This document shows positions 1 through 7,897 of a stretch of DNA of 60,423 bases, piece by piece. The notes below the pieces were generated by a model. The model made no database searches and had not been told where the DNA came from. It worked only from the letters and a program-made list of their open reading frames with translations. Origin of the DNA: an uncultured Prevotella sp. (GTDB taxonomy: Bacteria; Bacteroidota; Bacteroidia; Bacteroidales; Bacteroidaceae); the NCBI GenBank assembly GCA_946188165.1, contig CAMHTW010000017.1:1-60423 (forward strand), in the 5' to 3' direction. Position 1 is the stretch's first letter. Each line of letters begins with the position of its first letter. The translations under genes and the position numbers were made by a program.

Positions 1-44
1 CGATATTCAAATGCTCTTCCCATTGTTTTACAATAAACATTAAA

Positions 45-465
45 CAATAACCAATAACCGTTATTTCTCCGATTCCTTGGCTTTTTTTATTATATTAATT
101 AAAGTTGCAGATAATTTACTATTGTCATTATATATAGACTCATATTCAGCATCACTCAGGACACCAGATTCATGTAACAATTCCAACCAATATTCCGTTT
201 CGCTAGACTCCTTCAAAGCTATGCTCATCTTGCTGATAAAGTCAGCTTTGCTTTGTGCATAAATACTTTCTCTTATATTAGCACCAATACTGGTCCCGCT
301 ACGTAAAAGCTGTTTTGACAGAACACGTTCCATTTTTTCCTCCCTTAAGAATCGCTCCAGCTTCACGATACGTAAAGCAAAGCTTTTAGAGAGTGTTGCA
401 ATAGGATTCTGTTTATCCATCTACGCGCAGCCTAACGTTTATTGGTTATTGGTTATTGGTTATTG
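45..465. repeat. Inverted repeat flanking the four-helix-bundle gene
   Basis: The left arm at 45-59 reads CAATAACCAATAACC and the right arm at 451-465 is its exact reverse complement. The right side carries an additional ATTGGTT unit (441-450). The arms enclose only the gene at 61-420, and the right arm stops 3 bp before the pheT stop codon. This looks like the boundary of a small inserted cassette. AT-rich words of this type are scattered through the window, so a chance or slippage origin cannot be excluded. Confidence 0.6.
61..420 (-). CDS. Four-helix-bundle protein, IVP/S23 family
   Basis: A 119-residue, mostly helical protein with the family pattern: an N-terminal segment with LSKSFALRIVKLERFL, a central LLRSGTSIGANIRES motif (about residues 40-54), then a third helix with SKMSIALKESSETEYWLELL. 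Family members were first found as proteins encoded in intervening sequences of 23S rRNA genes and are related to the Avd subunit of diversity-generating retroelements. No rRNA or retroelement is present here. The gene is bounded by perfect 15-bp inverted repeats and sits directly downstream of pheT on the same strand, which suggests a mobile cassette. The cellular role of free-standing members is not known. Length is normal for the family, and the only in-frame start gives a full domain. Confidence 0.85.
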   Translation of the reverse strand: MDKQNPIATLSKSFALRIVKLERFLREEKMERVLSKQLLRSGTSIGANIRESIYAQSKADFISKMSIALKESSETEYWLELLHESGVLSDAEYESIYNDNSKLSATLINIIKKAKESEK

Positions 466-468
466 TCA

Positions 469-2922
469 TCAGCGAAGCTGAGCGCCAAGTTTGGCGGTCA
501 ACTGAGCGATGAGTTTCTGCATAATCGCTTCTATCTGCTTGTCACCCATCGTCTTCTCAGCATCCTGGAGGATGAAGTTGACGGCATACGACTTCTTGCC
601 GGCAGGCAGCTTGTCACCCTCATAGACGTCGAACAGTTCGACCTTCTTCAGGAACTTACGCTCCGTCTGACGGGCGATGTCCTCAATCTGCTGGAATTCA
701 ACGTTCTTGTCGATGAGCAGGGCGAGGTCGCGGCTGACAGAGGGGAACTTGGGAATCTCCGTGAATTCTACCTTCTGCTTGCGGACGACTTTCATGAGGG
801 CTGTCCAGTTCAGCTCGGCATAATAGACGGGGGTGTCGATGTCGAACTGCTTCTGCAGCTTCTTGGTCAGCACGCCCAGTTCAATGAGCTTCTTGCCACC
901 ACGGTTCTCGATGGTCAGTCCTGCAGCGAAGATGGCGTTGTCCGACTTCTTGCGAACCAGCATGCCAGGCTGCACGCCAATGCGAGCCAGGATATTGTCG
1001 ACATGGGCATCCAACTCGGCAAACGAGGTGTCCTCGTTCTGATGTGCCCACGAGCCTTCAACGCGCTTACCGGTCAGCCACAAGCCCATGTGGTACTGCT
1101 CCTTGTAGGCCTGCATGGGGTCGTCCTGATTCTCCTTGGCAGGGTCAAAGCTATAGACGTTGCCGAACTCGAAGAAACGACAGTTGGGATTCTTGCGCTT
1201 GGCATTGTGCTCGATGCTCTCCAGACCGCCATAGAGCAGCGTGCCACGCATCACGTTCAGGTCGCTACTCAGCGGGTTCATGATGTGAACCAGCTGCTGG
1301 TTCTGCGTGTCGTCGTAGTACGACGACTTAGTCAGCGAGTTGTTCAGGATTTCGTTGAACCCAGCACCCACCAACTGCTCTGACACGAGGTTGGCCAGCT
1401 TGTGCTTCTGGTCTTCGTCGCCCTTGATGACGAGGCTCGACTTCAGCTGGGTCGGAATCTCTACATTATTATATCCATAGATGCGCAGGATGTCCTCTAC
1501 CACGTCGCACGGACGCTGAACATCCACACGATAGGCAGGAATTTCAAGTCGCAAACCTGAGGCACTTTCCTCCAGCACCTTCATCTCCAGACTCTCGCAA
1601 ATGCTCTTGATGGTCTCTACGGGAATGTCCTTGCCCACCAATGAGTGAACATAGCTGTACTGGAGGTCAACGACGGCATTCTGAATCTTCTCGGGATAGA
1701 CGTCCTTGATGTCCATCGACACCTTACCGCCTGCCAACTCCTTGCACAGCTGGGCGGCATATTTCAGGGCGTCAATGATGCCGTTGGGGTCGATGCCACG
1801 CTCAAAACGGAACGAGGCATCAGTGCTCAGACCATGACGACGGGCTGACTTGCGAATCCATGTCGGATGGAAGTAGGCCGACTCCAGCACCACGTTCTTC
1901 GTGGTTTCGTAGGTACCACTACCCTTTCCGCCAAACACGCCAGCAATACACATGGGGTCTTCGGCATTACAGATGGCCAAGTCGCGGTCGCTCAGCTTGT
2001 GTTCCTCGCCATCCAGCGTCACAAAGGGTGTACCCTCGGGCATCGTCTTCACCACAATCTTGTGGCCCTTCACCATATCGGCATCGAAGGTGTGCAGGGG
2101 CTGACCCAAGGCCATCATCACGTAGTTCGTAATGTCCACGATATTGTTGATAGGACGCAGGCCAATAGTGGTCAGCTTATTCTTCAACCATTCGGGCGAT
2201 TCCTTTACCTCACAGTCAGTTACACTAACGCAGGCATAGCGCTTGCAGGCCTCGGTATTCTCGATGACTACGTCTATGGGCAGGTCGTGGTTGTCCACAA
2301 CGAAATCGTTAGCCACGGGTTTGTGAGTAGCCGTCTTGTAGCCGTTCTGCTTCAGCCAGGCATACAGGTCGCGAGCCACACCCCAATGACTCAGGGCATC
2401 GGCACGGTTGGCTGTAATGTCCACCTCGATGAGCCAGTCGCTCTCCAGGTGGTAATACTCGGCTGCAGGGGTACCCACCACGGCATCCTCAGGCAATACG
2501 ATGATGCCCGAATGGTCGTTGCCGATACCAATCTCGTCCTCGGCACAAATCATGCCCAGCGACTCTACGCCACGCAACTTCGACTTCTTAATCACAAACT
2601 CCTTGTCGCCATCGTAGAGCACACAGCCCAGATCGGCCACAATCACCTTCTGACCAGCGGCCACGTTTGGTGCGCCACACACAATCTGCTGGGGCTCACC
2701 CTTGCCCAAGTCAACGGTGGTAACATGCAAATGGTCTGAATCGGGGTGCATCTCGCACGTCAGCACCTTACCGACGTAAAGGCCCTTCAGACCGCCTTTA
2801 ATACTCTGTACTTCCTCGAGTGCGTCAACCTCCAGACCTGTCGATGTCAATGCGTCGCACACCTGCTGCGGTGTCAGGTCGAAATCCACGTACTCTTTTA
2901 GCCATTTATACGATATATTCAT
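469..2922 (-). CDS. pheT: Phenylalanyl-tRNA synthetase beta subunit
   Basis: This is the beta chain of the cytoplasmic (alpha-beta)2 enzyme that charges tRNA-Phe; it carries the tRNA-binding and editing domains. The 817 residues show the usual order: an N-terminal EMAP-II-like tRNA-binding domain (about 40-155), the B3/B4 editing region with GLRPINNIVDITNYVM and TLDGEEH, the B5 domain, the catalytic-like core, and a C-terminal FDX-ACB domain (FPSVSRDLALLID). The start is placed at MNISYKWLKEY, the universal beginning of this family. The frame stays open 26 codons further upstream, but that extension overlaps the promoter. The gene stands alone, reads away from a divergent lipoprotein gene, and has a good Bacteroidetes promoter at 2958-2988. 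Confidence 0.97.
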   Translation of the reverse strand: MNISYKWLKEYVDFDLTPQQVCDALTSTGLEVDALEEVQSIKGGLKGLYVGKVLTCEMHPDSDHLHVTTVDLGKGEPQQIVCGAPNVAAGQKVIVADLGCVLYDGDKEFVIKKSKLRGVESLGMICAEDEIGIGNDHSGIIVLPEDAVVGTPAAEYYHLESDWLIEVDITANRADALSHWGVARDLYAWLKQNGYKTATHKPVANDFVVDNHDLPIDVVIENTEACKRYACVSVTDCEVKESPEWLKNKLTTIGLRPINNIVDITNYVMMALGQPLHTFDADMVKGHKIVVKTMPEGTPFVTLDGEEHKLSDRDLAICNAEDPMCIAGVFGGKGSGTYETTKNVVLESAYFHPTWIRKSARRHGLSTDASFRFERGIDPNGIIDALKYAAQLCKELAGGKVSMDIKDVYPEKIQNAVVDLQYSYVHSLVGKDIPVETIKSICESLEMKVLEESASGLRLEIPAYRVDVQRPCDVVEDILRIYGYNNVEIPTQLKSSLVIKGDEDQKHKLANLVSEQLVGAGFNEILNNSLTKSSYYDDTQNQQLVHIMNPLSSDLNVMRGTLLYGGLESIEHNAKRKNPNCRFFEFGNVYSFDPAKENQDDPMQAYKEQYHMGLWLTGKRVEGSWAHQNEDTSFAELDAHVDNILARIGVQPGMLVRKKSDNAIFAAGLTIENRGGKKLIELGVLTKKLQKQFDIDTPVYYAELNWTALMKVVRKQKVEFTEIPKFPSVSRDLALLIDKNVEFQQIEDIARQTERKFLKKVELFDVYEGDKLPAGKKSYAVNFILQDAEKTMGDKQIEAIMQKLIAQLTAKLGAQLR

Positions 2923-2957
2923 TGCAATGAAATTTAATTTCCTAAAAAAATCGCGTG

Positions 2958-2988
2958 CAAAGGTACGAAAAAGTGAGCGAAATGCAAA
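2958..2988 (-). promoter_or_regulatory. Bacteroidetes-type promoter for pheT
   Basis: On the minus strand TACCTTTG (2958-2965) lies 19 bp downstream of TTTG (2985-2988). It sits 35 bp upstream of the pheT start and is divergent from the promoter at 3004-3034. Confidence 0.75.
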
Positions 2989-3003
2989 AGAAAAGACCAT
3001 TTT

Positions 3004-3034
3004 TTTGCTTTTTCAATAGAAATCATTACCTTTG
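3004..3034 (+). promoter_or_regulatory. Bacteroidetes-type promoter for the lipoprotein gene
   Basis: TTTG (3004-3007) is followed after 19 bp by TACCTTTG (3027-3034), giving a short leader to the start at 3064. Confidence 0.75.
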
Positions 3035-3063
3035 CCCGAAAAATAAAACAAAACGAACCCGTT

Positions 3064-3552
3064 ATGAAATTACAACAATTGCTTACAATAGCCCTTGTTT
3101 CCATCTGCAGCCTCATGCTGACAGCATGCGAAGTAGACAACAGCGAGAATGGCACCGACTACCTTGCCCTGCTAAAAGAAACCCATTGGCAACTCAGCCA
3201 GACGTATGTTGACCACGAATGGCAGACCCCTGCCGTCTATGACGAAGTGGACATCAAAGACCTCTGGTTCCATGGCGACAAGAGCTACCAGATTTCCATC
3301 TTCAACTTTGACGGCAACAGGGGCGACAACACCATTCAAGGCAGTTTTAACATCGAGAGCAACACCATCAATTTCTTTACAAACGACATCGATGGCACCC
3401 TGTTCTCCCTTTACATTTCAAGCATCGACAAAACCCAACTGGAAGGCATCCTCACCATTTACGAAGGACAAACAGCAACGCCAAACAGCGACGGCAGCAT
3501 ATCCTTCAGCCAAAAGTCGAAGACATACGCCATTCGAATGAAGCGCAAATAG
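3064..3552 (+). CDS. Small lipoprotein of unknown function
   Basis: A 162-residue protein with a lipoprotein signal peptide: MKLQQLLTIALVSICSLML followed by the lipobox LTAC, so Cys22 should be lipidated. The mature part begins with an acidic, flexible stretch (EVDNSENGTDY) and continues as a probable beta-rich domain; WQLSQTY and FNIESNTINFFTND resemble lipocalin-like proteins common in Bacteroidales. No catalytic motif is visible. It is transcribed alone from a strong promoter and its stop codon is immediately followed by 23-bp tandem repeats. The start at 3064 is the only one that gives a complete signal peptide. Function is not recognised. Confidence 0.8.
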   Translation: MKLQQLLTIALVSICSLMLTACEVDNSENGTDYLALLKETHWQLSQTYVDHEWQTPAVYDEVDIKDLWFHGDKSYQISIFNFDGNRGDNTIQGSFNIESNTINFFTNDIDGTLFSLYISSIDKTQLEGILTIYEGQTATPNSDGSISFSQKSKTYAIRMKRK

Positions 3553-3653
3553 CAGATTTCGTCCTATTTTTACCGCAGATTCCGTCCTATTTTTACCGCA
3601 GATTCCGTCCTATTTTTACCGCAGATTCCGTCCTATTTTTACCGCAGATTCCG
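3552..3653. repeat. 23-bp direct tandem repeat, four units plus a partial
   Basis: Four contiguous units begin at 3552, 3575, 3598 and 3621. Each reads GCAGATTCCGTCCTATTTTTA plus CC; the first unit has one T for C change. The partial fifth unit runs into the next element, GCAGATTCCGCAGATTATAC. There is no spacer between units, so this is not CRISPR-like. Confidence 0.9.
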
Positions 3654-3724
3654 CAGATTATACAGATTATTGCCGCACAATACACGGTCATGAAAAAATC
3701 TGTGAAATCTGTGAAATCTGCGGT
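3641..3724. repeat. Long imperfect inverted repeat, GCAGATT type
   Basis: The left arm at 3641-3668 (core CCGCAGATTCCGCAGATT) is nearly complementary to the right arm at 3696-3724 (core GTGAAATCTGTGAAATCTG). The left arm is repeated exactly, 28 of 28 bases, at 11157-11184. The stem lies between the convergent lipoprotein gene (plus) and HU-family gene (minus) and could act as a bidirectional terminator, although it lacks a clear T-run. Confidence 0.75.
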
Positions 3725-3753
3725 TAATTTAGACATCAGCCCTCAGACATCAT

Positions 3754-4338
3754 TCAGTTCTCGTTCGGTGCATCGTCATCACCGCCACCACCGTTGTCAC
3801 CACCACCGTTGTTACCGCCAGTGCTGCCGCCAGTGTTACCACCCGTGCTGCCACCCGTGCTGCCACCCGTTGAAGGATTGCTGGGTGCCTGAGCCTCTTC
3901 ACTGCCATTCGACAGCAAGGTCTTGATGTTGACAAAGTCCGCCTTCTTCAGGAACTCGCGGCTTGAGAGGTTGTCCTCCTGCGTCTGGTCGGGCAGGAAA
4001 CGGATGTGCAGCGCCTTCAAGTGCTGGTTCACGTTGAAGTCCTCCTCCTTGTCGGCACCACCCTTCTGGCACTCGCAGGTCAGGTAGAACGTGCCCAGTC
4101 CGGCCACCTTCACCTTCTTCGACTCCAGCAGCATCTCCAACAGACAAGTCTTGAACTTCTTCATCACACCCTCCACCACGTCTTCGGTGAATACCGAGCC
4201 GTGCTCGCTGATGTGCTTGGCCAGCTTCGTCATCGACATCGTCTCGACGCTCTTCAGACGCGCGTACCACTTTCCATACATCACAGACTCCGAGTCCTTG
4301 ATGTCGTTCTTGTAAACTTCGTAAAGAATTTTACTCAT
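3754..4338 (-). CDS. HU-family DNA-binding protein with Gly-rich tail
   Basis: A 194-residue protein. Residues 1-130 match the HU-like DNA-binding family of Bacteroidetes: VYKNDIKDSESVMYGKWYARLKSVETMS, then TKLAKHISEHGSVFTEDVVEGVMKKFKTCLLEML and the beta-arm region ESKKVKVAGLGTFYL. The last ~45 residues are a low-complexity tail of STGG and NGGG units ending in acidic DDDAPNEN, probably disordered. Such proteins bind DNA without strong sequence preference and act in nucleoid organisation. It has its own promoter at 4398-4429. The tail is encoded by a GC-rich imperfect repeat (about 3780-3870) that may vary in copy number between strains. Confidence 0.85.
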   Translation of the reverse strand: MSKILYEVYKNDIKDSESVMYGKWYARLKSVETMSMTKLAKHISEHGSVFTEDVVEGVMKKFKTCLLEMLLESKKVKVAGLGTFYLTCECQKGGADKEEDFNVNQHLKALHIRFLPDQTQEDNLSSREFLKKADFVNIKTLLSNGSEEAQAPSNPSTGGSTGGSTGGNTGGSTGGNNGGGDNGGGGDDDAPNEN

Positions 4339-4397
4339 GATATTAGATTATTAAGTGAAACATTATCCAGGTCAGGACTGTCCTGCCTTTCTGATTA

Positions 4398-4429
4398 CAA
4401 AGGTACTAAAAATAATCGAAAGCACCAAA
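4398..4429 (-). promoter_or_regulatory. Promoter for the HU-family gene
   Basis: On the minus strand TACCTTTG (4398-4405) lies 20 bp downstream of TTTG (4426-4429). The start codon is about 60 bp further on. Confidence 0.75.
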
Positions 4430-4492
4430 TATATCTGCTATTATTTTCGCTAAATATTGTTAATTATTTTATAGGATATAATGCTAAGAAAC

Positions 4493-4575
4493 ACGAGCCG
4501 TAATCTCGTACTTCATGAGGTTACGGCTCGTCGGTTGTGAGATTACGGCTCGTCAGCAGCGAGATTACGGCTCGT
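4493..4575. repeat. 22-bp-spaced repeats with an inverted copy
   Basis: GAGATTACGGCTCGT or its one-base variant starts at 4517, 4539 and 4561, exactly 22 bp apart. An inverted copy, ACGAGCCGTAATCTCGT, lies at 4493-4509. The inverted copy can pair with any of the three direct copies (11-15 bp stems). It lies just after the primase-like gene on the minus strand and upstream of the HU-family promoter, so it may terminate the former transcript. Confidence 0.85.
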
Positions 4576-4597
4576 TGGTAAATGCCTTGATTTTCTT

Positions 4598-5500
4598 TCA
4601 AGTAGCCTTCAAGTAATACTCGCTGAAGTCCTTGCAGTCGGGCGGCAACTGATGGCGCACCAGCGAGGGCAGCACCTCTTTCAGTTGCAGGAACAACCGT
4701 TCGCCGGGCAAGTCGCTGTCGGGGTACATGTGGAATGAAATGGAGAGTCGGTCTCTAACCTCTTCCATCTTACTTCTCACATCATTCGTGAGCAGCGTGG
4801 CCGACGGGATGGCGATGGCCTTATGTCCTGCCGAGAGCATTGCCCAACAATCTGAGCAGCCTTCGGTAATGAAGAGTATCTCGCCTGGCTTTAGCAGGTT
4901 CAGCACGGGCAGGTTGTAGATGGTGCACTCAGCCCCTTGTGGGAATCGGAAGCGAGGCAGAGCACCCTTCACCAAATTGCGGTTCTGAACGCCTATCAGC
5001 TTGAAGTTCTGATCGTAGTAAGGCGTTTGCAGCCATGGCACGCCCTGACGGTCTTTCCATGAAGTCAAACGGCACCAACGCACCACGCGCTCATCCAAAC
5101 GCCGCTCTTCAAAGAGGAACCGACGCGCCTCGTCGTTCAGCCAAGGCCGCTCGAAATACCGCTCGTAGCGCGAGGCGTCGAATGATGTCTGATGGTTGAA
5201 CTCTGATGGCTGGGGGTTATACTCCGTCAAGATAATGTTGTTTTCGTCTGCCAACCACTGACACGCTTCGCGGAAACCCTTGCCGAGACACTTCATTACC
5301 AAGTCGATAGTGCCGCCCGAGACTCCACAGACAAAACAGCGATAGCTATTCCTGCGCACCGAGAACGACAGCGAGGCATGGTGGTCGTCGTGGAACGGAC
5401 ACAGGCATTTATGTCGCGAAACTTGTAGTCCAAGTCGCTCGGCGACCCCCTCAATGGGCAGGTCGCGAAGCTTTTGCAGTTCATACTTATCCATAACCAT
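4598..5500 (-). CDS. CHC2 zinc-finger/toprim protein (primase-like)
   Basis: A 300-residue DnaG-type primase fragment typical of Bacteroidetes mobile elements. The zinc ribbon is at about residues 31-62 (CPFH, later CFVC), as in the CHC2 finger that reads template DNA. A toprim segment follows at about 210-270 (ILFITEGCSDCWAML, with the metal-binding Glu, then YPDSDLPGERLF with the DxD-like site). The helicase-binding C-terminus of full DnaG is absent. The upstream gene stops in a TAATG overlap at 5500, which fixes the start here. Together the two genes look like the replication module of an integrated element. Confidence 0.85.
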   Translation of the reverse strand: MVMDKYELQKLRDLPIEGVAERLGLQVSRHKCLCPFHDDHHASLSFSVRRNSYRCFVCGVSGGTIDLVMKCLGKGFREACQWLADENNIILTEYNPQPSEFNHQTSFDASRYERYFERPWLNDEARRFLFEERRLDERVVRWCRLTSWKDRQGVPWLQTPYYDQNFKLIGVQNRNLVKGALPRFRFPQGAECTIYNLPVLNLLKPGEILFITEGCSDCWAMLSAGHKAIAIPSATLLTNDVRSKMEEVRDRLSISFHMYPDSDLPGERLFLQLKEVLPSLVRHQLPPDCKDFSEYYLKAT

Positions 5501-6822
5501 TAACCCTTACCCGTTAACCCTGAACTCTTCAAGTACTCCTTCGTCTTGGTATAAAGACCCGTCTGGTTCGAATAGGTAATGAACTTACGGAACACCCATT
5601 TACGCAGTTGCGCACCAGTACCCTCAGCACTCTTTCCCAGTTTGGTGCGCAGGGCTTGCAGTTGCTGCTCGGTAAAACTGTCGGGCAGATTAGCCAACAT
5701 GTTTCTCGGACCGCGTCGCTGAGCTTCACTTTCATGGCTGTAATCCTTGCCAAGCAGGTCGCCGAACACTTGCATCTTGCTCCAGATGTCGTGATAGACC
5801 AGCCATTCAACCAGTTCACCCATTGCCTTTGTCCACGTCTGACTGTTAAGAACCCAGAGGATGCATCCAGCTTTCCATGCCGAAATCAGACTGCGGTGTG
5901 AGATTTCAAACAGCACGTCATCGTCTGCCAAGTCAGCCAGTGATGCCATATCCTGAGCCAAGCGTTCTATCAGTTTGTTGAGCTGACGGATGATGAAGCG
6001 ACCCTTACTCGTCTCAAGTAGCTGAATATATCCGTCCAGCTTCTCGTAGAACTCGTCCGTGTACTTACCTTGTCGGGGAATGCGTCCGTCACGGCTTGTA
6101 CGCGGCTTGTAACTGATAACCATACGTCCGAACGTTCCGTTGAACAAATCATTCTTATAGAACTGTCGAGTAGCTATCGGAGTGGAAGAAATGCTGAGGT
6201 TGCAACGCAGCAGGGGATTGCCTGTCACGCCGTCCGCCGTAGCACGCAAGGCACCGGCACGTTGGCGGTCATAGATGTTGCGCAGCATCTGACTGACTTG
6301 TTTGTGTCCACCACACATGCGGTCGGCCATCTCCACCTCTGGCATGTTGATGTACTGCGTGCGACCGTCCAGCATCTCCAGTGCCATAGCATTCTGGATG
6401 AAGGCAGGATTAGTGACATCCGATGGTGGAAACCAGAAAGCCACATCCGGTCGGGCTGGCTTCTCCTTGTTGGCCGATTTAGTCTTCACCAGTCGTTGCC
6501 ATTCAATCAACTTCTTGAATTCCGCATCGTCGTGCAGACGGAAATCGCGACAAATAGCCTCTACCAGCTGAGACAATTGGCCCTTGTTACCACCACTTTC
6601 TGCCACCAAATTGGCCATTTGGCCGCAGAGCTCCTTCCAACTCTGGTCAGGATACATAAATTCTGAACCACTGACGTGTGCTCCAAGCGCAGGGAAAAAC
6701 ATAGGAACAAGCGATTCATGCATGTCCTTTGATGCCTGTGAGAGCAATAATTTGATACATTCTGTGCCTTTACCGAGGTTCGGCATACCGGGCACAGTCG
6801 GTTTTGAAATATCGTATCTCAT
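5500..6822 (-). CDS. Mobile-element replication partner protein, DUF3987-like
   Basis: A 440-residue protein translationally coupled (TAATG) to the toprim gene. It resembles the proteins that accompany CHC2/toprim genes in Bacteroidetes integrated elements and looks similar to the C-terminal part of the DUF3987 family, but I see no intact Walker A motif, so it may be a shortened or divergent form. Recognisable stretches are FNGTFGRMVISYKPRTSRDG and the C-terminal helical segment with KLGKSAEGTGAQLRKWVFR. The start at MRYDISKPTVPGMPNLG is preferred. The frame is open 28 codons upstream, but that part encodes only a repetitive Asn/Trp stretch from a TTCCAGTTCCAGTTG tract. Exact role unknown. 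Confidence 0.65.
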   Translation of the reverse strand: MRYDISKPTVPGMPNLGKGTECIKLLLSQASKDMHESLVPMFFPALGAHVSGSEFMYPDQSWKELCGQMANLVAESGGNKGQLSQLVEAICRDFRLHDDAEFKKLIEWQRLVKTKSANKEKPARPDVAFWFPPSDVTNPAFIQNAMALEMLDGRTQYINMPEVEMADRMCGGHKQVSQMLRNIYDRQRAGALRATADGVTGNPLLRCNLSISSTPIATRQFYKNDLFNGTFGRMVISYKPRTSRDGRIPRQGKYTDEFYEKLDGYIQLLETSKGRFIIRQLNKLIERLAQDMASLADLADDDVLFEISHRSLISAWKAGCILWVLNSQTWTKAMGELVEWLVYHDIWSKMQVFGDLLGKDYSHESEAQRRGPRNMLANLPDSFTEQQLQALRTKLGKSAEGTGAQLRKWVFRKFITYSNQTGLYTKTKEYLKSSGLTGKG

Positions 6823-7019
6823 TGATATTCTGCTTTTTAGATGAAAATTAAATGGTCTCGTGTTCCAGTTCCAGTTGTTCCAATTAAATATTTTCGTATT
6901 CCACAACCCCTTCTTTAATACTTATCTTATTGATTATTAATTAGTTATAAAGCCTTTAAAGAGGATTGTTAGCCTCAAATAACAAACTGGAACACTGGAA
7001 CAATTGGAACGCTTTCCAA

Positions 7020-7226
7020 TCACTCACTATGTTGAACCCTCCTTTTCTCAAAGGCCAGCAGCTGCGAACTGTCAACATCCAGATGTGAGTCTGGGCGATG
7101 GCGTTTGCGGTAGGCAACTGCCAGGGGTTCGTTACTGTTGTGCAGGAGGTCAATGATGACTTCTCCTATGAGGCGAGGTTCGTACGATTCTCTTGAACCT
7201 GCCTCCATTTTTAATAATTTAGACAT
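7020..7226 (-). CDS. Small conserved-looking protein upstream of the toprim operon
   Basis: A 68-codon reading frame (MSKLLKMEAGSRESYEP...) on the same strand as the two genes that follow, separated from them by about 200 bp. The N-terminal 45 residues look protein-like (LIGEVIIDLLHNSNEPLAVAY), while the tail is basic. Its leader contains stable hairpins and a near-consensus promoter. No family is recognised. It may be a small accessory protein of the same integrated element. Confidence 0.5.
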   Translation of the reverse strand: MSKLLKMEAGSRESYEPRLIGEVIIDLLHNSNEPLAVAYRKRHRPDSHLDVDSSQLLAFEKRRVQHSE

Positions 7227-7386
7227 ACTTATAAATTTTAATATGCCCTTCTAGCACTTGCACGATGATATAGAAAGGCATTCTTCATCTCGTGCCACGG
7301 AGCCGTGCTAAGTTTTTGACTGCTGTCTGACATCTGTTAAGAAAGCAGCAGAAACTCCGACAGTTGAAATTTCATAGGCGAAGGTA
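7227..7386 (-). promoter_or_regulatory. Structured leader and weak promoter of the small gene
   Basis: Reading the minus strand, a near-consensus -7 box TACCTTCG (7379-7386) is followed by a ~150-nt leader. The leader holds a hairpin with GCACGA/TCGTGC arms, a CACGG/CCGTG hairpin and a CTGCTG/CAGCAG pair. The region 7387-7631 between this and the RNA gene is AT-rich, and I see nothing recognisable in it. Confidence 0.4.
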
Positions 7387-7631
7387 CGCAGTTTTCGCGG
7401 ACATTCCATGCTGAACTCTTTTAAGTCCGTTATAATTTGATAAATCTTTACTATTTTTACAATTAGCATGCCCCCTCAAAAAGGATTCCTCCATTTTTTT
7501 CAATATTTGGGATTTATTTTTGTGTGAAACCTATGGTAGAATGGGTGTTTCCCCGCGTTACCTAAATTCATTTTTTTTGTTTTTCTACAAAAAATAGTCG
7601 TAATTATTGTTCCTAAATCAAAATAATTGCG

Positions 7632-7639
7632 TATCTTTG
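7632..7639 (+). promoter_or_regulatory. -7 box TATCTTTG of the structured RNA
   Basis: A perfect TAnnTTTG box. A TTGT that could serve as -33 lies about 21 bp upstream (7607-7610). The first paired base of the RNA structure is about 20 nt downstream. Confidence 0.7.
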
Positions 7640-7645
7640 CCCCTG

Positions 7646-7817
7646 CATTCTGTTAAAGAGTGCAAGACATATTGCTCAATCGCTGTCTGAATCACCACCT
7701 CGGAAAAGCAAGGAGCATTTACAATTCTTATTGGGAGCGCTATAGGCGCAGATTCCCCATAAAGAATTGTGGCTTGTGGTGAGCCAAGACAGCGTATGGC
7801 GAGAGTCTGCGCTTTTT
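7646..7817 (+). ncRNA. Candidate 6S-like small RNA
   Basis: An untranslated ~170-nt segment with its own promoter folds into one long rod. The closing stem is 7660-7668/7805-7812 (one bulge). Further stems are 7672-7675/7799-7802, CGCTGTCT 7681-7688 with AGACAGCG 7787-7794, TCACCAC 7692-7698 with GTGGTGA 7776-7782, then a large asymmetric bubble (7699-7720 opposite 7771-7775), ACAATTCTT 7721-7729 with AAGAATTGT 7762-7770, TGGG/CCCA, and a GCGC/GCGC tip. The 3' arm of the closing stem runs into TTTTT (7813-7817), so it doubles as terminator. Length, rod shape and central bubble are those of 6S RNA, the RNA polymerase-binding regulator. Bacteroidales-specific RNA classes of similar size are alternatives. 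Confidence 0.65.
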
Positions 7818-7828
7818 ATATAGGCGTT

Positions 7829-7887
7829 GGCTCTATGAATGGAATGTTTAACTGATAGAGCCGACGGGCAATGGCATATAAACGCCC
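7829..7887 (+). promoter_or_regulatory. Leader element A before the first lipoprotein gene
   Basis: An 8-bp stem GGCTCTAT (7829-7836)/ATAGAGCC (7855-7862) is followed by GGGC/GCCC (7866-7869/7884-7887). The stretch 7846-7879, beginning GTTTAAC and ending GGCATAT, recurs with mostly transition differences at 8607-8639. Confidence 0.5.
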
Positions 7888-7897
7888 ATCTAAAACA

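Noticed and set aside
61..420. Diversity-generating retroelement accessory gene (avd)
   Set aside because: No reverse transcriptase, template repeat or variable repeat is seen in the window.
442..1383. A long plus-strand open frame antisense to pheT (another lies at 1867-2739)
   Set aside because: It has no start signal or recognisable protein, and pheT on the other strand is unambiguous. Antisense openness is a side effect of codon use.
2923..3000. Upstream extension of pheT by 26 codons
   Set aside because: The extension overlaps the promoter and leaves the family's normal N-terminus in the middle.
3552..3653. CRISPR array
   Set aside because: Units are contiguous with no spacers, and no cas genes are present.
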